Part shown: positions 18,445 to 28,113 of the stretch, piece by piece
Numbering within the stretch: the stretch's first letter is position 1
Layout of the letters: the number at the start of each line of letters is the position of its first letter
Assembly: GCF_020622345.1 (NCBI RefSeq)
Contig: NZ_JACNMO010000006.1
Coordinates: forward strand, 124,001 to 188,000
Direction: 5' to 3'
DNA length: 64,000 bases
Source: Roseobacter weihaiensis
GTDB lineage: Bacteria > Pseudomonadota > Alphaproteobacteria > Rhodobacterales > Rhodobacteraceae
Position numbers and translations under genes: made by a program
Notes under the pieces: model-generated
Seen by the model: the letters and a program-made list of their open reading frames with translations, nothing else
What the model was told of the DNA's origin: nothing
The model's database searches: none

Positions 18445-19008
18445 ATGGCAGAGCCTAAGAACGAAGATTTTCTGGACGACGTGGAAGACGCCGAAGCAGA
18501 AGCCTATGCCGATGAAATGGAAGAGATCGATGACGAGGCGCTCGAGATGGATCAGTTGCGCGCTGAACGCGATGAGTTGAAAGATCGCTTCATGCGGGCG
18601 CTTGCGGATGCAGAGAACGCGCGCAAGCGGTCGGAACGGGATCGCCGCGAGGCAGAGAACTACGGCGGCTCCAAGCTGTCACGTGACATGCTGCCGGTCT
18701 ACGACAACATGAAACGCGCGTTGGACACCGTGACCGATGAGCAGAAGGAGGCAAACGCCGCCCTGATCGAGGGGATTGAGCTGACGATGCGCGAATTGCT
18801 CAGCGTGTTCAAGAAGCACGGCATCGAGGTGATCGCGCCGGAGGTCGGAGACCGCTTTGATCCGCAGCAGCATCAGGCGATGTTCGAGGCCCCGGTGCCG
18901 GGCACCAAAGCGGGCGATATCATTCAGGTCGCCGCCGAAGGGTTCATGCTGCACGACCGTTTGCTGCGCCCCGCACAGGTCGGCGTGTCGTCAACACCTG
19001 CGAGCTAA
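18445..19008 (+). CDS. grpE: nucleotide exchange factor GrpE
   Basis: 187 residues. Exchanges nucleotide on DnaK and acts as a thermosensor. An acidic N-terminus is followed by a long coiled coil (LRAERDELKDRFMRALADAENARKR) and the beta domain with HQAMFEAP and GDIIQVAAEGFMLHDRLLRPAQVGVS. AGGGG lies just before the ATG. It forms a transcription unit with hrcA and is followed by a strong hairpin terminator. Confidence 0.96.
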   Translation: MAEPKNEDFLDDVEDAEAEAYADEMEEIDDEALEMDQLRAERDELKDRFMRALADAENARKRSERDRREAENYGGSKLSRDMLPVYDNMKRALDTVTDEQKEANAALIEGIELTMRELLSVFKKHGIEVIAPEVGDRFDPQQHQAMFEAPVPGTKAGDIIQVAAEGFMLHDRLLRPAQVGVSSTPAS

Positions 19009-19029
19009 GCGCCTATTGCTATGTGTGAG

Positions 19030-19058
19030 GAAGCGGTCAGGATCTGGCCGCTTCTTTC
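19030..19058. terminator. grpE-mutS hairpin terminator
   Basis: GAAGCGGTCAG (19030-19040), GAT loop, CTGGCCGCTTC (19044-19054), then TTTC: an 11-pair stem with one G-U pair. It ends grpE transcripts on the plus strand and covers the last codons of mutS on the minus strand. The T-run is short. Confidence 0.6.
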
Positions 19059-21673
19059 AGTTGATACAGCAGATTGAGCGCTTCCCTGGGGCTCAGCTCA
19101 TCGGGATGGATATCGGCCAGCGCCTCTTCGACACGGGATGTCTTTTGCGGCTGCGGTGGCGGGGCAGGTGTGGCGGCAAAGAGCGGCAGATCGTCGATCA
19201 GCGTCTTCTGGGTGGCCCCGCCTTCGCGTTCGCCTTTTTCCAGCGCGTCCAGGACGACCCTTGCACGGGCAATCACCGCGGGTGGCAAACCGGCAAGCTG
19301 TGCGACCTGCACCCCGTATGACCTGTCGGCAGCCCCCTTTTTGACCTCATGCAGGAAGATCACTTCGCCTTCCCATTCCTTGACGGTGACAGTGGCATTT
19401 TCAACGCCGTCAAGCTTGCCCGCCAAAGCCGTCATCTCATGGTAATGCGTCGCAAAAAGCGCACGGCTTTTGTTCACGTCGTGCAGATGTTCCAGTGTGG
19501 CCCAGGCGATGGAGAGCCCGTCATAGGTGGCGGTGCCGCGCCCGATCTCATCCAGGATCACCAGCGCGCGGTCATCGGCCTGATTGAGGATGGCGGCAGT
19601 CTCCACCATCTCGACCATGAAAGTGGACCGCCCCCGCGCCAGATCATCCGACGCGCCGACCCGGCTGAAAAGCTGGCTGACCAGCCCGATATGCGCGGCG
19701 GCGGCAGGCACAAAGCTGCCCATCTGGGCCAGCAGCGCGATGATCGCATTTTGCCGCAGATAGGTCGATTTACCCGCCATGTTGGGGCCGGTCAGCAGAT
19801 AGATTTGCGCCGTGTTCTCCACCGCGGTCAGATCGCAGTCATTGGCAATGAAGGCATCACCCGATTGCTGTCTCAGAGCCTGCTCCACCACCGGGTGGCG
19901 GCCCTCCTGGATGCGAAAGGCGCGGCTCCGATCCACCTTTGGCCGACACCAGTTTTCCGAAGCGGCCAGATCGGCCAGCGCACAGGTCAGATCAAGCTCG
20001 GCCAGCGCCGTCGCGGTTTTGGCAATTCGGGCGGCGGCAGAGAGGATATCCGATTGCAGAGCGTCGAACAGCCGTTTTTCAATCTCCAGCGCTCGGGCAC
20101 CGGCGTTGAGAATCTTGGTCTCCAGCTCGGACAGCTCAACGGTTGTGAAGCGCACCTGATTGGCCGTGGTTTGTCGGTGGATGAACCGGTCGGACAACGG
20201 GGGCGACAGCATCTTTTCCGCATGTGTCGCGGTTGTTTCGATAAAGTAGCCCAGCACATTGTTGTGTTTGATTTTCAGGGACAAAATCCCCGTATCAGAG
20301 ACGAATTGCTGCTGCATCTGGGCGATCACACTGCGCCCCTTGTCGCGCAGATCGCGGACCTCATCCAGCGCCGCATCCTGGCCTGCGGCGATAAAACCAC
20401 CGTCACGGGCCAGCAGCGGCGGCTCCGCGACCAGGGCAGCCTCAAGCCGGTCGATCAGGGCGTCATGCCCGGCCAGATCCCGAACCGTCTGCTCCAGTAG
20501 ATCCGGCAAATCCAACGCGTTGAGGTCCGCGTGTAGCGCGCTGGCCTGAGACAGCCCGTTGCGGATCGCCGCCATGTCGCGCGGGCCGCCCCGGTCGAGC
20601 GACAGCCGCGACAGCGCGCGGTCAAGGTCGGGCACCTTGCGGAGCTGATCGCGCAGCCTGTTGCGCCTGTCGTTGCTGTCCTGCGCAAAACCCACCGCAT
20701 CGAGCCTGCCTAAAATCATTGTCAGATCGCGCGAGGGGCTGGCCAGGCGATGTGCCAGCAGCCGCGCGCCCCCCGCGGTTACCGTTCGGTCCATCACCGA
20801 CAGCAACGATCCCGCGCGCCCCCCCGACAGCGCCTGTGTAAGCTCCAGATTGCGCCGCGTGGCGGCGTCGATCTGAACGCTGCGGGCGAGGCTTTCCTTT
20901 TGCGGGGGCCGCAACAGCGGCAGTTTGCCCTTCTGCGTGATGTCGAGATACTGGATGATCCCGCCCATGGCAGACACCTCGGCGCGAGAGAATGTGCCAT
21001 AAGCATCGAGCGTTTCCACGCCAAAGAGGTCGCAGATGTGCTTTTCGCCCGAGGTGCTGTCAAAGGTGGCGCGCGCGAGCCCCGTCAGCGCGATCCCGAA
21101 TTCTTTGGTGATCTCTCTCAATTCCGCCTCGCTGCTTTCCGAACAGATCAGCTCGGACGGGGCAAGGCGCGCCAGCTCCGGCCCCAGTTTCACGGACGCC
21201 AGCGGCATGACATGAAACGCGCCCGTCGAGATATCGACCCAGGCCAGCGCCTGCGCGTCCCGCACTTGTGCAAAAGCGGCGAGGTAGTTGTTGCGGCGCG
21301 CCTCCAGCAAGGCTTCCTCGGTCAGCGTGCCGGGCGTGACAAGCCGCACAACATCGCGCTTTACCACTGATTTAGAGCCGCGTTTCTTGGCCTCTGCGGG
21401 GTTTTCCATCTGTTCGCAGACTGCCACGCGAAAGCCCTTGCGGATCAGCGTCAGCAGATACCCTTCGGCGGCATGCACCGGCACGCCACACATCGGGATG
21501 TCGTTGCCTTCAAGCTTGCCGCGTTTGGTCAGGGCGATATCCAGCACCTCGGACGCGGCGACCGCATCGTCAAAGAACATCTCGTAAAAGTCGCCCATGC
21601 GGTAGAACAGCAACGCATCCGCATAGTTGGCTTTCAGATCGAGGTATTGCGCCATCATCGGCGTGACGGTCAT
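19037..21673 (-). CDS. mutS: DNA mismatch repair protein MutS
   Basis: 878 residues. Recognises mismatches as a dimer and recruits MutL. The N-terminal [27 protein letters not shown] contains the mismatch-wedge Phe-x-Glu region slightly downstream; the ATPase has Walker [16 protein letters not shown], Walker [18 protein letters not shown] and the helix-turn-helix [14 protein letters not shown]. Full length with the C-terminal tetramer region ([14 protein letters not shown]). Its last codons lie inside the grpE terminator hairpin. Confidence 0.97.
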   Translation of the reverse strand: MTVTPMMAQYLDLKANYADALLFYRMGDFYEMFFDDAVAASEVLDIALTKRGKLEGNDIPMCGVPVHAAEGYLLTLIRKGFRVAVCEQMENPAEAKKRGSKSVVKRDVVRLVTPGTLTEEALLEARRNNYLAAFAQVRDAQALAWVDISTGAFHVMPLASVKLGPELARLAPSELICSESSEAELREITKEFGIALTGLARATFDSTSGEKHICDLFGVETLDAYGTFSRAEVSAMGGIIQYLDITQKGKLPLLRPPQKESLARSVQIDAATRRNLELTQALSGGRAGSLLSVMDRTVTAGGARLLAHRLASPSRDLTMILGRLDAVGFAQDSNDRRNRLRDQLRKVPDLDRALSRLSLDRGGPRDMAAIRNGLSQASALHADLNALDLPDLLEQTVRDLAGHDALIDRLEAALVAEPPLLARDGGFIAAGQDAALDEVRDLRDKGRSVIAQMQQQFVSDTGILSLKIKHNNVLGYFIETTATHAEKMLSPPLSDRFIHRQTTANQVRFTTVELSELETKILNAGARALEIEKRLFDALQSDILSAAARIAKTATALAELDLTCALADLAASENWCRPKVDRSRAFRIQEGRHPVVEQALRQQSGDAFIANDCDLTAVENTAQIYLLTGPNMAGKSTYLRQNAIIALLAQMGSFVPAAAAHIGLVSQLFSRVGASDDLARGRSTFMVEMVETAAILNQADDRALVILDEIGRGTATYDGLSIAWATLEHLHDVNKSRALFATHYHEMTALAGKLDGVENATVTVKEWEGEVIFLHEVKKGAADRSYGVQVAQLAGLPPAVIARARVVLDALEKGEREGGATQKTLIDDLPLFAATPAPPPQPQKTSRVEEALADIHPDELSPREALNLLYQLKEAARS

Positions 21674-21809
21674 GCGAGGCCCCCCGGCAATTTCGCGTGA
21701 CCTTACAAATCACAGCAGCAAGGTAAAACCCCAAATGGAGCTTGCTTGAGGCGCTGGGCAGGCTGGGCTAAGGGTTATACGCTGGAATACTCAGAAAAGG
21801 CGAAAGTGC

Positions 21810-24065
21810 ATGTCCAAGACCCGCGTTACGGCAGAAGAGGCGCTCGCCTTCCATCTGGAACCGACCCCCGGAAAATTCGAGGTCACGGCAACCGTGCCGA
21901 TGACAACCCAGCGCGACCTCAGCCTTGCCTATTCGCCGGGTGTGGCGGTGCCCTGCGAGGCGATCTCGCAAAGCCCCGAGACGGCCTATGACTACACCAA
22001 CAAGGGCAATCTGGTTGCTGTCATCTCAAACGGCACGGCGGTGCTGGGTCTGGGCAATCTCGGCGCGCTGGCCTCAAAACCGGTGATGGAGGGCAAGGCG
22101 GTGCTGTTCAAACGCTTTGCCGATGTGAATTCCATCGATATCGAACTGGATACCGAGGATACGGACGCCTTCGTGAATGCGGTCAAGCTGATGGGGCCGA
22201 CCTTTGGCGGTATCAACCTCGAGGATATCAAGGCGCCCGAGTGTTTCATCATCGAACAGCGCCTCAAGGAAGAGATGGACATCCCGGTCTTCCACGACGA
22301 TCAGCATGGCACGGCGGTGATCTGTGCAGCGGGGCTGATCAACGCGCTGCATCTGTCGGGCAAGAAGATCGAGGATGTGCGCATCGTGCTGAACGGCGCG
22401 GGGGCGGCGGGCATCGCCTGTCTGGAGTTGCTGAAGGCCATGGGGGCCAAGCACCAGAACTGCATCATGTGCGACACCAAGGGCGTGATCTATCAGGGCC
22501 GCACCGAGGGCATGAACCAGTGGAAGTCGGGTCATGCGGTGACCACCGAAGCCCGCACACTCGAAGATGCGATGACAGGTGCGGATGTGTTCCTGGGGGT
22601 GTCCGTCAAAGGGGCTGTGACCCAGAAGATGGTCAAGAGCATGGCCGAAGACCCGGTGATCTTTGCCATGGCGAATCCCGATCCCGAGATCACGCCCGAA
22701 GAAGCCCACGAGGTGCGCGCCGATGCTATTGTCGCCACCGGGCGCAGTGATTATCCCAATCAGGTCAACAACGTGCTTGGGTTTCCCTACCTCTTTCGGG
22801 GTGCGCTCGACATCCACGCCCGCGCCATCAACGACGAGATGAAGATCGCCTGCGCCCACGCGCTGGCCAATCTGGCACGCGAGGATGTGCCGGATGAGGT
22901 CGGGCTGGCTTATGGCAAGCACCTGTCGTTCGGGCGCGACTACATCATCCCCACGCCGTTCGATCCCCGGCTTATTCATCGGGTGCCGCTGGCGGTGGCG
23001 CGGGCGGGGATGGATACCGGCGCCGCCCGGCGACCGATCATCGATATGGAGGCCTATGAGCTGTCGCTGAAGACGCGCATGGACCCGACGGCGAGCATAC
23101 TGCGCGGCATCAATGCGCGGGCGCGGGCAAATCAGGCCCGGATGATCTTTGCCGAAGGGGACGATCCCCGCGTGCTGCGCGCGGCGGTGATCTATCAACG
23201 GTCGGGTCTCGGCAAGGCCTTGGTGGTCGGGCGCAAGGATGACGTCAAAACCAAGCTTGAGCAGGCGGGCATGCCCGATGCGGTGCGCGAGATCGAAATC
23301 GTGAATGCCGCCAATACCACGCATCTCGATGCCTATAAGGATTTTCTCTACAGCAGGCTGAACCGGGGCGGCTTCGATGCGCAGGACATCCACCGGCTGG
23401 CTGCCCGCGACAGGCATGTGTTCTCCGCGCTGATGTTGGCCCACGGGCATGGCGACGGGCTGGTCACCGGGGCGACGCGCAAATCGGCGCATATTCTCGA
23501 TAGGATCAATCACGTCTTTGATGCGGACAAAGACCATGGCGTCGCAGGGATCACGGCGGTACTGCACAAAGGCCGGATCGTCTTCATTGCGGATACCATC
23601 GTGAACGAGTGGCCCGACGAGGAAGACCTTGCGAATATCGCAGAACGGGCTGCGATGGTGGCGCAGAACATGGGGTTGGAGCCGCGCGTGGCGTTCGTCA
23701 GTTTTTCGACCTTTGGCTATCCGGTGTCGGAACGCGCCACGAAGATGGCCCGCGCGCCCAAGGTGCTCGACGCACGCGGCGTCGATTTCGAATATGAGGG
23801 TGAGATGACGGTGGATGTGGCGCTGAACACGGCTGTGCAGGCCAGCTATCCATTCTCGCGCCTGACCGGTCCCGCCAATATTCTGGTGGTGCCCGCGCGG
23901 CACTCGGCCAGCATTTCGGTCAAGCTGATGCAGGAAATGGCGGGGGCGACGGTGATCGGCCCGATCCTTGCCGGTGTGGACGGGTCGATCCAGATCTGCT
24001 CCACCGCTTCGACGGCGAATGATATTCTGAACATGGCAGTGCTTGCGGCCTGCAAGGTGGGCTGA
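21810..24065 (+). CDS. maeB: NADP-dependent malic enzyme with phosphotransacetylase-like domain
   Basis: 751 residues in two parts. The first about 430 residues are malic enzyme (SLAYSPGVAVPCEAI, HDDQHGTAV, NGAGAAGIACLELL), which decarboxylates malate to pyruvate with NADPH. The rest resembles phosphate acetyltransferase (MIFAEGDDPRVLRAAVIYQRSGLGKA ... TASTANDILNMA), known in MaeB enzymes as a regulatory domain binding acetyl-CoA without transferase activity. This length is usual for Rhodobacteraceae MaeB. The stop overlaps the next start (TGATG). Confidence 0.94.
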   Translation: MSKTRVTAEEALAFHLEPTPGKFEVTATVPMTTQRDLSLAYSPGVAVPCEAISQSPETAYDYTNKGNLVAVISNGTAVLGLGNLGALASKPVMEGKAVLFKRFADVNSIDIELDTEDTDAFVNAVKLMGPTFGGINLEDIKAPECFIIEQRLKEEMDIPVFHDDQHGTAVICAAGLINALHLSGKKIEDVRIVLNGAGAAGIACLELLKAMGAKHQNCIMCDTKGVIYQGRTEGMNQWKSGHAVTTEARTLEDAMTGADVFLGVSVKGAVTQKMVKSMAEDPVIFAMANPDPEITPEEAHEVRADAIVATGRSDYPNQVNNVLGFPYLFRGALDIHARAINDEMKIACAHALANLAREDVPDEVGLAYGKHLSFGRDYIIPTPFDPRLIHRVPLAVARAGMDTGAARRPIIDMEAYELSLKTRMDPTASILRGINARARANQARMIFAEGDDPRVLRAAVIYQRSGLGKALVVGRKDDVKTKLEQAGMPDAVREIEIVNAANTTHLDAYKDFLYSRLNRGGFDAQDIHRLAARDRHVFSALMLAHGHGDGLVTGATRKSAHILDRINHVFDADKDHGVAGITAVLHKGRIVFIADTIVNEWPDEEDLANIAERAAMVAQNMGLEPRVAFVSFSTFGYPVSERATKMARAPKVLDARGVDFEYEGEMTVDVALNTAVQASYPFSRLTGPANILVVPARHSASISVKLMQEMAGATVIGPILAGVDGSIQICSTASTANDILNMAVLAACKVG

Positions 24066-24937
24066 TGGCGATCTACAACCTCGGATCGATCAACGCGGAC
24101 AACGTGTACCGCGTGCCGCATCTGGTGGCCCCGGGCGAGACACTGGCGGCCACGGCACTGACCCGGGGGTTGGGCGGCAAGGGTGCCAATATGTCCGTGG
24201 CCGCCGCCCGGGCTGCCGCGCGCGTGGTCCATATCGGGGCGGTTGGGTCAGATGGGCGTTGGGCCTCGGATCGGTTGATGGAATACGGCGTCGACACACG
24301 TCACATCGCCCAGGTGTCTGCCCCCACCGGGCATGCGAATATCTGCGTCGATGCGGCAGGTGAAAACGCCATCGTGCTGTTTGCAGGCGCGAACCATGCG
24401 GTCGATGACGGCATGATCGGGGCGGCCCTGGCCGAAGCCTCTGCCGGGGATATCTTTGTCACCCAGAATGAAACCAATGGTCAGCCCTATGCCGCCCAGA
24501 CCGCACAGGGGCTTGGATTGCGGGTTGTCTATGCCGCCGCACCTTTTGATGCCGGCGCCGTGCGTACGGTACTGCCTTTTCTGGACCTGCTGGTTCTCAA
24601 TGAGGTCGAAGCCGCCCAATTGACAGCGGAAACAGGCTCTAACCTGGATGAAATGGCTGTTGCGGACATCGTTGTCACCATGGGCGCAAAGGGCTGCCGA
24701 TGGATGTCGCAGGACGCGGGCGTTCAGGACTTTCCGGCCCTGGAGGTCACCCCTGTCGATACCACCGGCGCGGGCGATACCTTTACCGGCTACCTGATTG
24801 CAGGTCTGGACCGGGGCATGCCGATGGCGCAGGCGATTGATCTGGCAACGCAGGCGGCCGCCCTGATGGTCACGCGGGTCGGCACTGCGGATGTGATCCC
24901 GGACCTAAAGGAGATCCAGGATCAGAGGCTCGGTTAA
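24065..24937 (+). CDS. ribokinase-like PfkB family sugar kinase
   Basis: 290 residues. The glycine-rich RGLGGKGANMSVAAARAA near residue 36 and the catalytic DTTGAGD (232-238, Asp238 as base) are PfkB signatures. The order of elements and the LGGKGAN form are closest to ribokinase, which phosphorylates D-ribose at O5, but no ribose transport genes are nearby, so the substrate is open. The ATG overlaps the maeB stop, so both are probably made from one transcript. The stop interlocks with msrA. Confidence 0.8.
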   Translation: MAIYNLGSINADNVYRVPHLVAPGETLAATALTRGLGGKGANMSVAAARAAARVVHIGAVGSDGRWASDRLMEYGVDTRHIAQVSAPTGHANICVDAAGENAIVLFAGANHAVDDGMIGAALAEASAGDIFVTQNETNGQPYAAQTAQGLGLRVVYAAAPFDAGAVRTVLPFLDLLVLNEVEAAQLTAETGSNLDEMAVADIVVTMGAKGCRWMSQDAGVQDFPALEVTPVDTTGAGDTFTGYLIAGLDRGMPMAQAIDLATQAAALMVTRVGTADVIPDLKEIQDQRLG

Positions 24938-25596
24938 CTGCCCGTAAAGGGGGCCGCATCGCCCCAGAGCTCCTTGACACGGGTATCCCGACCGCAAGCT
25001 TCACGATAGGCTTTATAGGCTGAAGCCTGACGTTTGGGGCCAAACCGGGTCAGAACCAGCTGCGTGCCCTTGTAATAGTCCTGGTGGTACTCATCCGCCG
25101 GATAGAAGGTGCTCGCCTCGAGAATCGGGGTGACCACCGTCGCGCCGAGATCATTCTGCGCCTCTGCCTTGGCTTTTGCCGCCGCAGTCGCTTGCGCTGT
25201 GGAGGAGGTAAAGATTGCCGTGCGATAGCTGTCCCCGCGGTCACAGAACTGCCCCCCGGCATCGGTCGGATCGACCGACCGGAAGAACATGGCATAGAGC
25301 CTGTCGCGGCTGACCACATCGGGATCAAAGGTGATCTGAACCGCCTCGTAGTGGCCGGTGCCGCCGTTCACCACCTGTTTGTAGGTTGGGTTTGACACCG
25401 TGCCGCCGATAAAGCCGGAGACCGCCTCTTTCACGCCACTGACCCGCTCGAAATCCGATTCGACGCACCAGAAACAACCACCCGCTACGGTAATGGTTTC
25501 AAGGTCTGCCGCAGCGGATTTATGAGTCTGCGCGAAAAGCCCAAGAACGATCATCCCGGCAAGCGCCACGGACTTAAAGGTGTATTGGTTGAACAT
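24934..25596 (-). CDS. msrA: exported peptide-methionine (S)-S-oxide reductase
   Basis: 220 residues. Repairs oxidised methionine S-sulfoxide. GGCFWC (39-44) has the catalytic Cys41; GGHYEAV-like NGGTGHYEAVQITFDP and FCDRGDSYRTAIF are family motifs, and a C-terminal cysteine (EACGR) could resolve the disulfide. A clear N-terminal signal peptide (about 1-29, VALAGMIVLGLFAQTHKSAAA) places it in the periplasm, unlike the usual cytosolic MsrA. AGGAGGA lies just upstream of the ATG. No msrB is adjacent. Confidence 0.93.
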   Translation of the reverse strand: MFNQYTFKSVALAGMIVLGLFAQTHKSAAADLETITVAGGCFWCVESDFERVSGVKEAVSGFIGGTVSNPTYKQVVNGGTGHYEAVQITFDPDVVSRDRLYAMFFRSVDPTDAGGQFCDRGDSYRTAIFTSSTAQATAAAKAKAEAQNDLGATVVTPILEASTFYPADEYHQDYYKGTQLVLTRFGPKRQASAYKAYREACGRDTRVKELWGDAAPFTGS

Positions 25597-25782
25597 GCTG
25601 TCCTCCTTTTGTGGATACCCTGACGGGAATGCGCGGATGTGGCAATTCGCTTTGCCGCGATCTCACAGGCTGGTGAAAGAAGTTTACGGCTTGGCAGCTT
25701 TGGTGCGGGTTTTTATCGTGTATTGAAACAGAATGGGGTGCCGGATCATGCGCATTGAAACAAAACCAATGGCACGTCCCTG

Positions 25783-26475
25783 ATGCGGATCGCGATGTGG
25801 TCGGGGCCGCGCAACCTGTCGACGGCGATGATGTACAGCTTTGGTGCGCGGCCGGATTTCACTGTCATGGACGAGCCGTTTTACGCGCCGTTTCTGCAGG
25901 CCAGCGGGAACGATCACCCGATGCGGCCGGAAATCCTCGCCCAACATGAAACAGACCCGCAGGCGGTGGCGGTGGCCTGTCTCGCCCCGCAGGACACGCC
26001 GCATCTCTACATGAAACACATGCCGCATCACATGATCGACGGCTTTCCGATGGGGTGGGCGGAGGCCTGCGTCAACGTCCACCTGATCCGGCACCCCGCG
26101 CGGGTCATCGCCAGCTATGCGGCGAAATGGGAGGATCTGACCTTTGACCAGATCGGCTTTGCCCAGCAAACAGCGCTGTTTGACCGGGTTGGAGGTTTTG
26201 TGATCGACAGTTTCGATATCCGCGAAAACCCCGAAAAAGCCCTGCGCAGTCTCTGTTCTGCGATTGACCTGCCCTTTGATCCGGCGATGCTGCGCTGGCC
26301 CGCCGGTCCCCGGATCGAGGATGGGGTCTGGGCGAAACACTGGTACGGGGCGGTGCATCGCAGCACCGGGTTCGCCGGTGCGGAAGGGCCGTTGCCTGCT
26401 CTCGACGGTGCTTTGGCGGCGCTGTGCGAGCAGGCCATGCCGCACTACGAAAAACTCGCGGCGCATAAGCTTTGA
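25783..26475 (+). CDS. sulfotransferase-like protein
   Basis: 230 residues. SGPRNLSTAM at 7-16 matches the 5'-phosphosulfate-binding loop of PAPS-dependent sulfotransferases, and VHLIRHPARVIASYAAKW is the 3'-phosphate-binding strand-helix. The acceptor is unknown; such small family members in Rhodobacteraceae are mostly annotated only by fold. No clear ribosome-binding site is seen directly before ATG 25783. A minus-strand frame over the same bases is rejected. Stands between msrA and the SCP2 gene with no operon partner. Confidence 0.8.
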   Translation: MRIAMWSGPRNLSTAMMYSFGARPDFTVMDEPFYAPFLQASGNDHPMRPEILAQHETDPQAVAVACLAPQDTPHLYMKHMPHHMIDGFPMGWAEACVNVHLIRHPARVIASYAAKWEDLTFDQIGFAQQTALFDRVGGFVIDSFDIRENPEKALRSLCSAIDLPFDPAMLRWPAGPRIEDGVWAKHWYGAVHRSTGFAGAEGPLPALDGALAALCEQAMPHYEKLAAHKL

Positions 26476-26478
26476 GTT

Positions 26479-26763
26479 TTATCCCAGCAGCTTGCCGAGC
26501 TTCAGCGCCACCGACATATCGCCCGAGACCTTGAGCTTGCCCATGGCAAAGGCCGTCATTGGGTTGAGCTTGCCCGCGATCAGTTTTTCCAGATTGGCCC
26601 ACGAAATACCAATCGTGCAATCCGCCGGATGATCTGCCAGCTCCGCCTGCGTTCCCGACAAGGTCAGAACCCCATCCGTCCCGCAGTCAAATTTCAGACT
26701 GTTGTCGAGCGGTCGCTTATCGAGCGCCTTCTGAATGCGCTCAGCGATCTGCTCGAGGCTCAT
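26479..26763 (-). CDS. SCP2 sterol-binding domain protein
   Basis: 94 residues, one SCP2 domain: [69 protein letters not shown]2 folds have a hydrophobic tunnel for lipids or acyl-CoA; the bacterial ligand is unknown. Its ATG overlaps the argG stop as ATGA, so it is the second gene of an argG operon, although no metabolic link is obvious. Confidence 0.88.
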   Translation of the reverse strand: MSLEQIAERIQKALDKRPLDNSLKFDCGTDGVLTLSGTQAELADHPADCTIGISWANLEKLIAGKLNPMTAFAMGKLKVSGDMSVALKLGKLLG

Positions 26764-27986
26764 GTCTTGCGATCCAGGCGCCGATCTCGCGCCGCCAGCA
26801 ACTTCAGCCGCAGCGCGTTCAGTTGGATGAACCCTGCGGCATCCGCCTGATCATAGGCCCCCGCATCATCCTCGAACGTCACATGCGCCTCGGAATAGAG
26901 CGAGTGATCGGACCAGCGCCCGACCGTGCGCGCATGTCCTTTGTAAAGCTTGAGCCGCACGGTGCCGGTCACATGGGTCTGGCTTGCATCAATCGCGGCC
27001 TGCAACATCGTGCGTTCGGGGCTGAACCAGAACCCGTTATAGATCAGCTCCGCGTAGCGCGGCATCAGCTCGTCCTTGAGGTGCATCGCCCCGCGATCAA
27101 GCGTGATGGATTCAATGGCCCGGTGCGCTTCCAGCAGCAGCGTGCCGCCGGGGGTCTCGTAGATGCCGCGTGATTTCATGCCGACAAAGCGCCCCTCTAC
27201 CAGATCGAGCCTGCCGCAGCCATGTTTGCCGCCCAGCTCATTCAGGCGGGTGAGGATCGTCGCGGGCGACAGCGTCTCACCGTTGAGGCTGACCGCGTCA
27301 CCGCGCTCGAACCCGATCTCGACGTACTCCGGTGTCTCGGGCGCCTCTTCGGGGCTGACGGTGCGCTGATAGACATAATCGGGGGCATCCACGGCAGGAT
27401 CTTCGAGCACCTTGCCCTCTGACGAGGTGTGCAGCAGGTTTGCATCCACGCTAAACGGGGCCTCCCCGCGTTTGTCCTTGGCGATGGGGATCTGGTTTTT
27501 CTCTGCGAAATCAATCAGTTTGGTGCGGCTGGACAAGTCCCATTCGCGCCAGGGGGCGATCACTTTGATCTCGGGGTTCAGCGCATAGGCCGCAAGCTCG
27601 AACCGGACCTGATCGTTGCCTTTTCCGGTCGCCCCATGGGCCACGGCATCGGCACCGGTTTCCTCGGCGATCTCGACCAGACGCTTGGAAATCAGCGGCC
27701 GCGCGATGGAGGTGCCCAGCAGATAGAGCCCCTCGTAGACCGCATTAGCCCGGAACATCGGAAAGACGAAATCGCGCACGAACTCTTCGCGCAGGTCCTC
27801 GATGTAGATCGCACTTGCCCCCATCATCTCGGCCTTGGCGCGTGCCGGTTCAAGCTCTTCGCCCTGGCCCAGATCGGCGGTAAAGGTTACGACCTCGCAG
27901 CCATATTCCGTTTGCAGCCATTTGAGAATGATCGAGGTATCAAGACCGCCCGAATAGGCGAGCACAACTTTTTTAGGGGCGGACAT
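26760..27986 (-). CDS. argG: argininosuccinate synthase
   Basis: 408 residues, usual length. Joins citrulline and aspartate with ATP cleavage in arginine synthesis. The PP-loop SGGLDTS at 12-18 is intact; [20 protein letters not shown] closes the protein. Separate from the other arginine gene in the window (argJ at 56.5 kb). The region before it (27987-28113) is shared with divergent ilvA. Confidence 0.97.
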   Translation of the reverse strand: MSAPKKVVLAYSGGLDTSIILKWLQTEYGCEVVTFTADLGQGEELEPARAKAEMMGASAIYIEDLREEFVRDFVFPMFRANAVYEGLYLLGTSIARPLISKRLVEIAEETGADAVAHGATGKGNDQVRFELAAYALNPEIKVIAPWREWDLSSRTKLIDFAEKNQIPIAKDKRGEAPFSVDANLLHTSSEGKVLEDPAVDAPDYVYQRTVSPEEAPETPEYVEIGFERGDAVSLNGETLSPATILTRLNELGGKHGCGRLDLVEGRFVGMKSRGIYETPGGTLLLEAHRAIESITLDRGAMHLKDELMPRYAELIYNGFWFSPERTMLQAAIDASQTHVTGTVRLKLYKGHARTVGRWSDHSLYSEAHVTFEDDAGAYDQADAAGFIQLNALRLKLLAARDRRLDRKT

Positions 27987-28056
27987 GAAAGCTTCCTTTA
28001 CGATTTGAAACGCGACCTACCGGTTTTCGAAAGCACGGGCAAGATTGAAGCCTGCG

Positions 28057-28085
28057 TTGACGCATCGCTGCCTCGGGCGTATCGA
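28057..28085 (+). promoter_or_regulatory. putative promoter of ilvA
   Basis: TTGACG (28057-28062), 17-base spacer, TATCGA (28080-28085), 29 bases before the ilvA ATG. Good spacing, moderate -10. Confidence 0.4.
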
Positions 28086-28113
28086 CAAAGGATTGAGTTT
28101 GCGAGGCTAGGTC

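Noticed and set aside
25684-26466. 260-residue open frame on the minus strand
   Set aside because: It covers the plus-strand sulfotransferase gene, has a His/Arg/Pro-rich composition typical of antisense frames in GC-rich DNA, and no domain.
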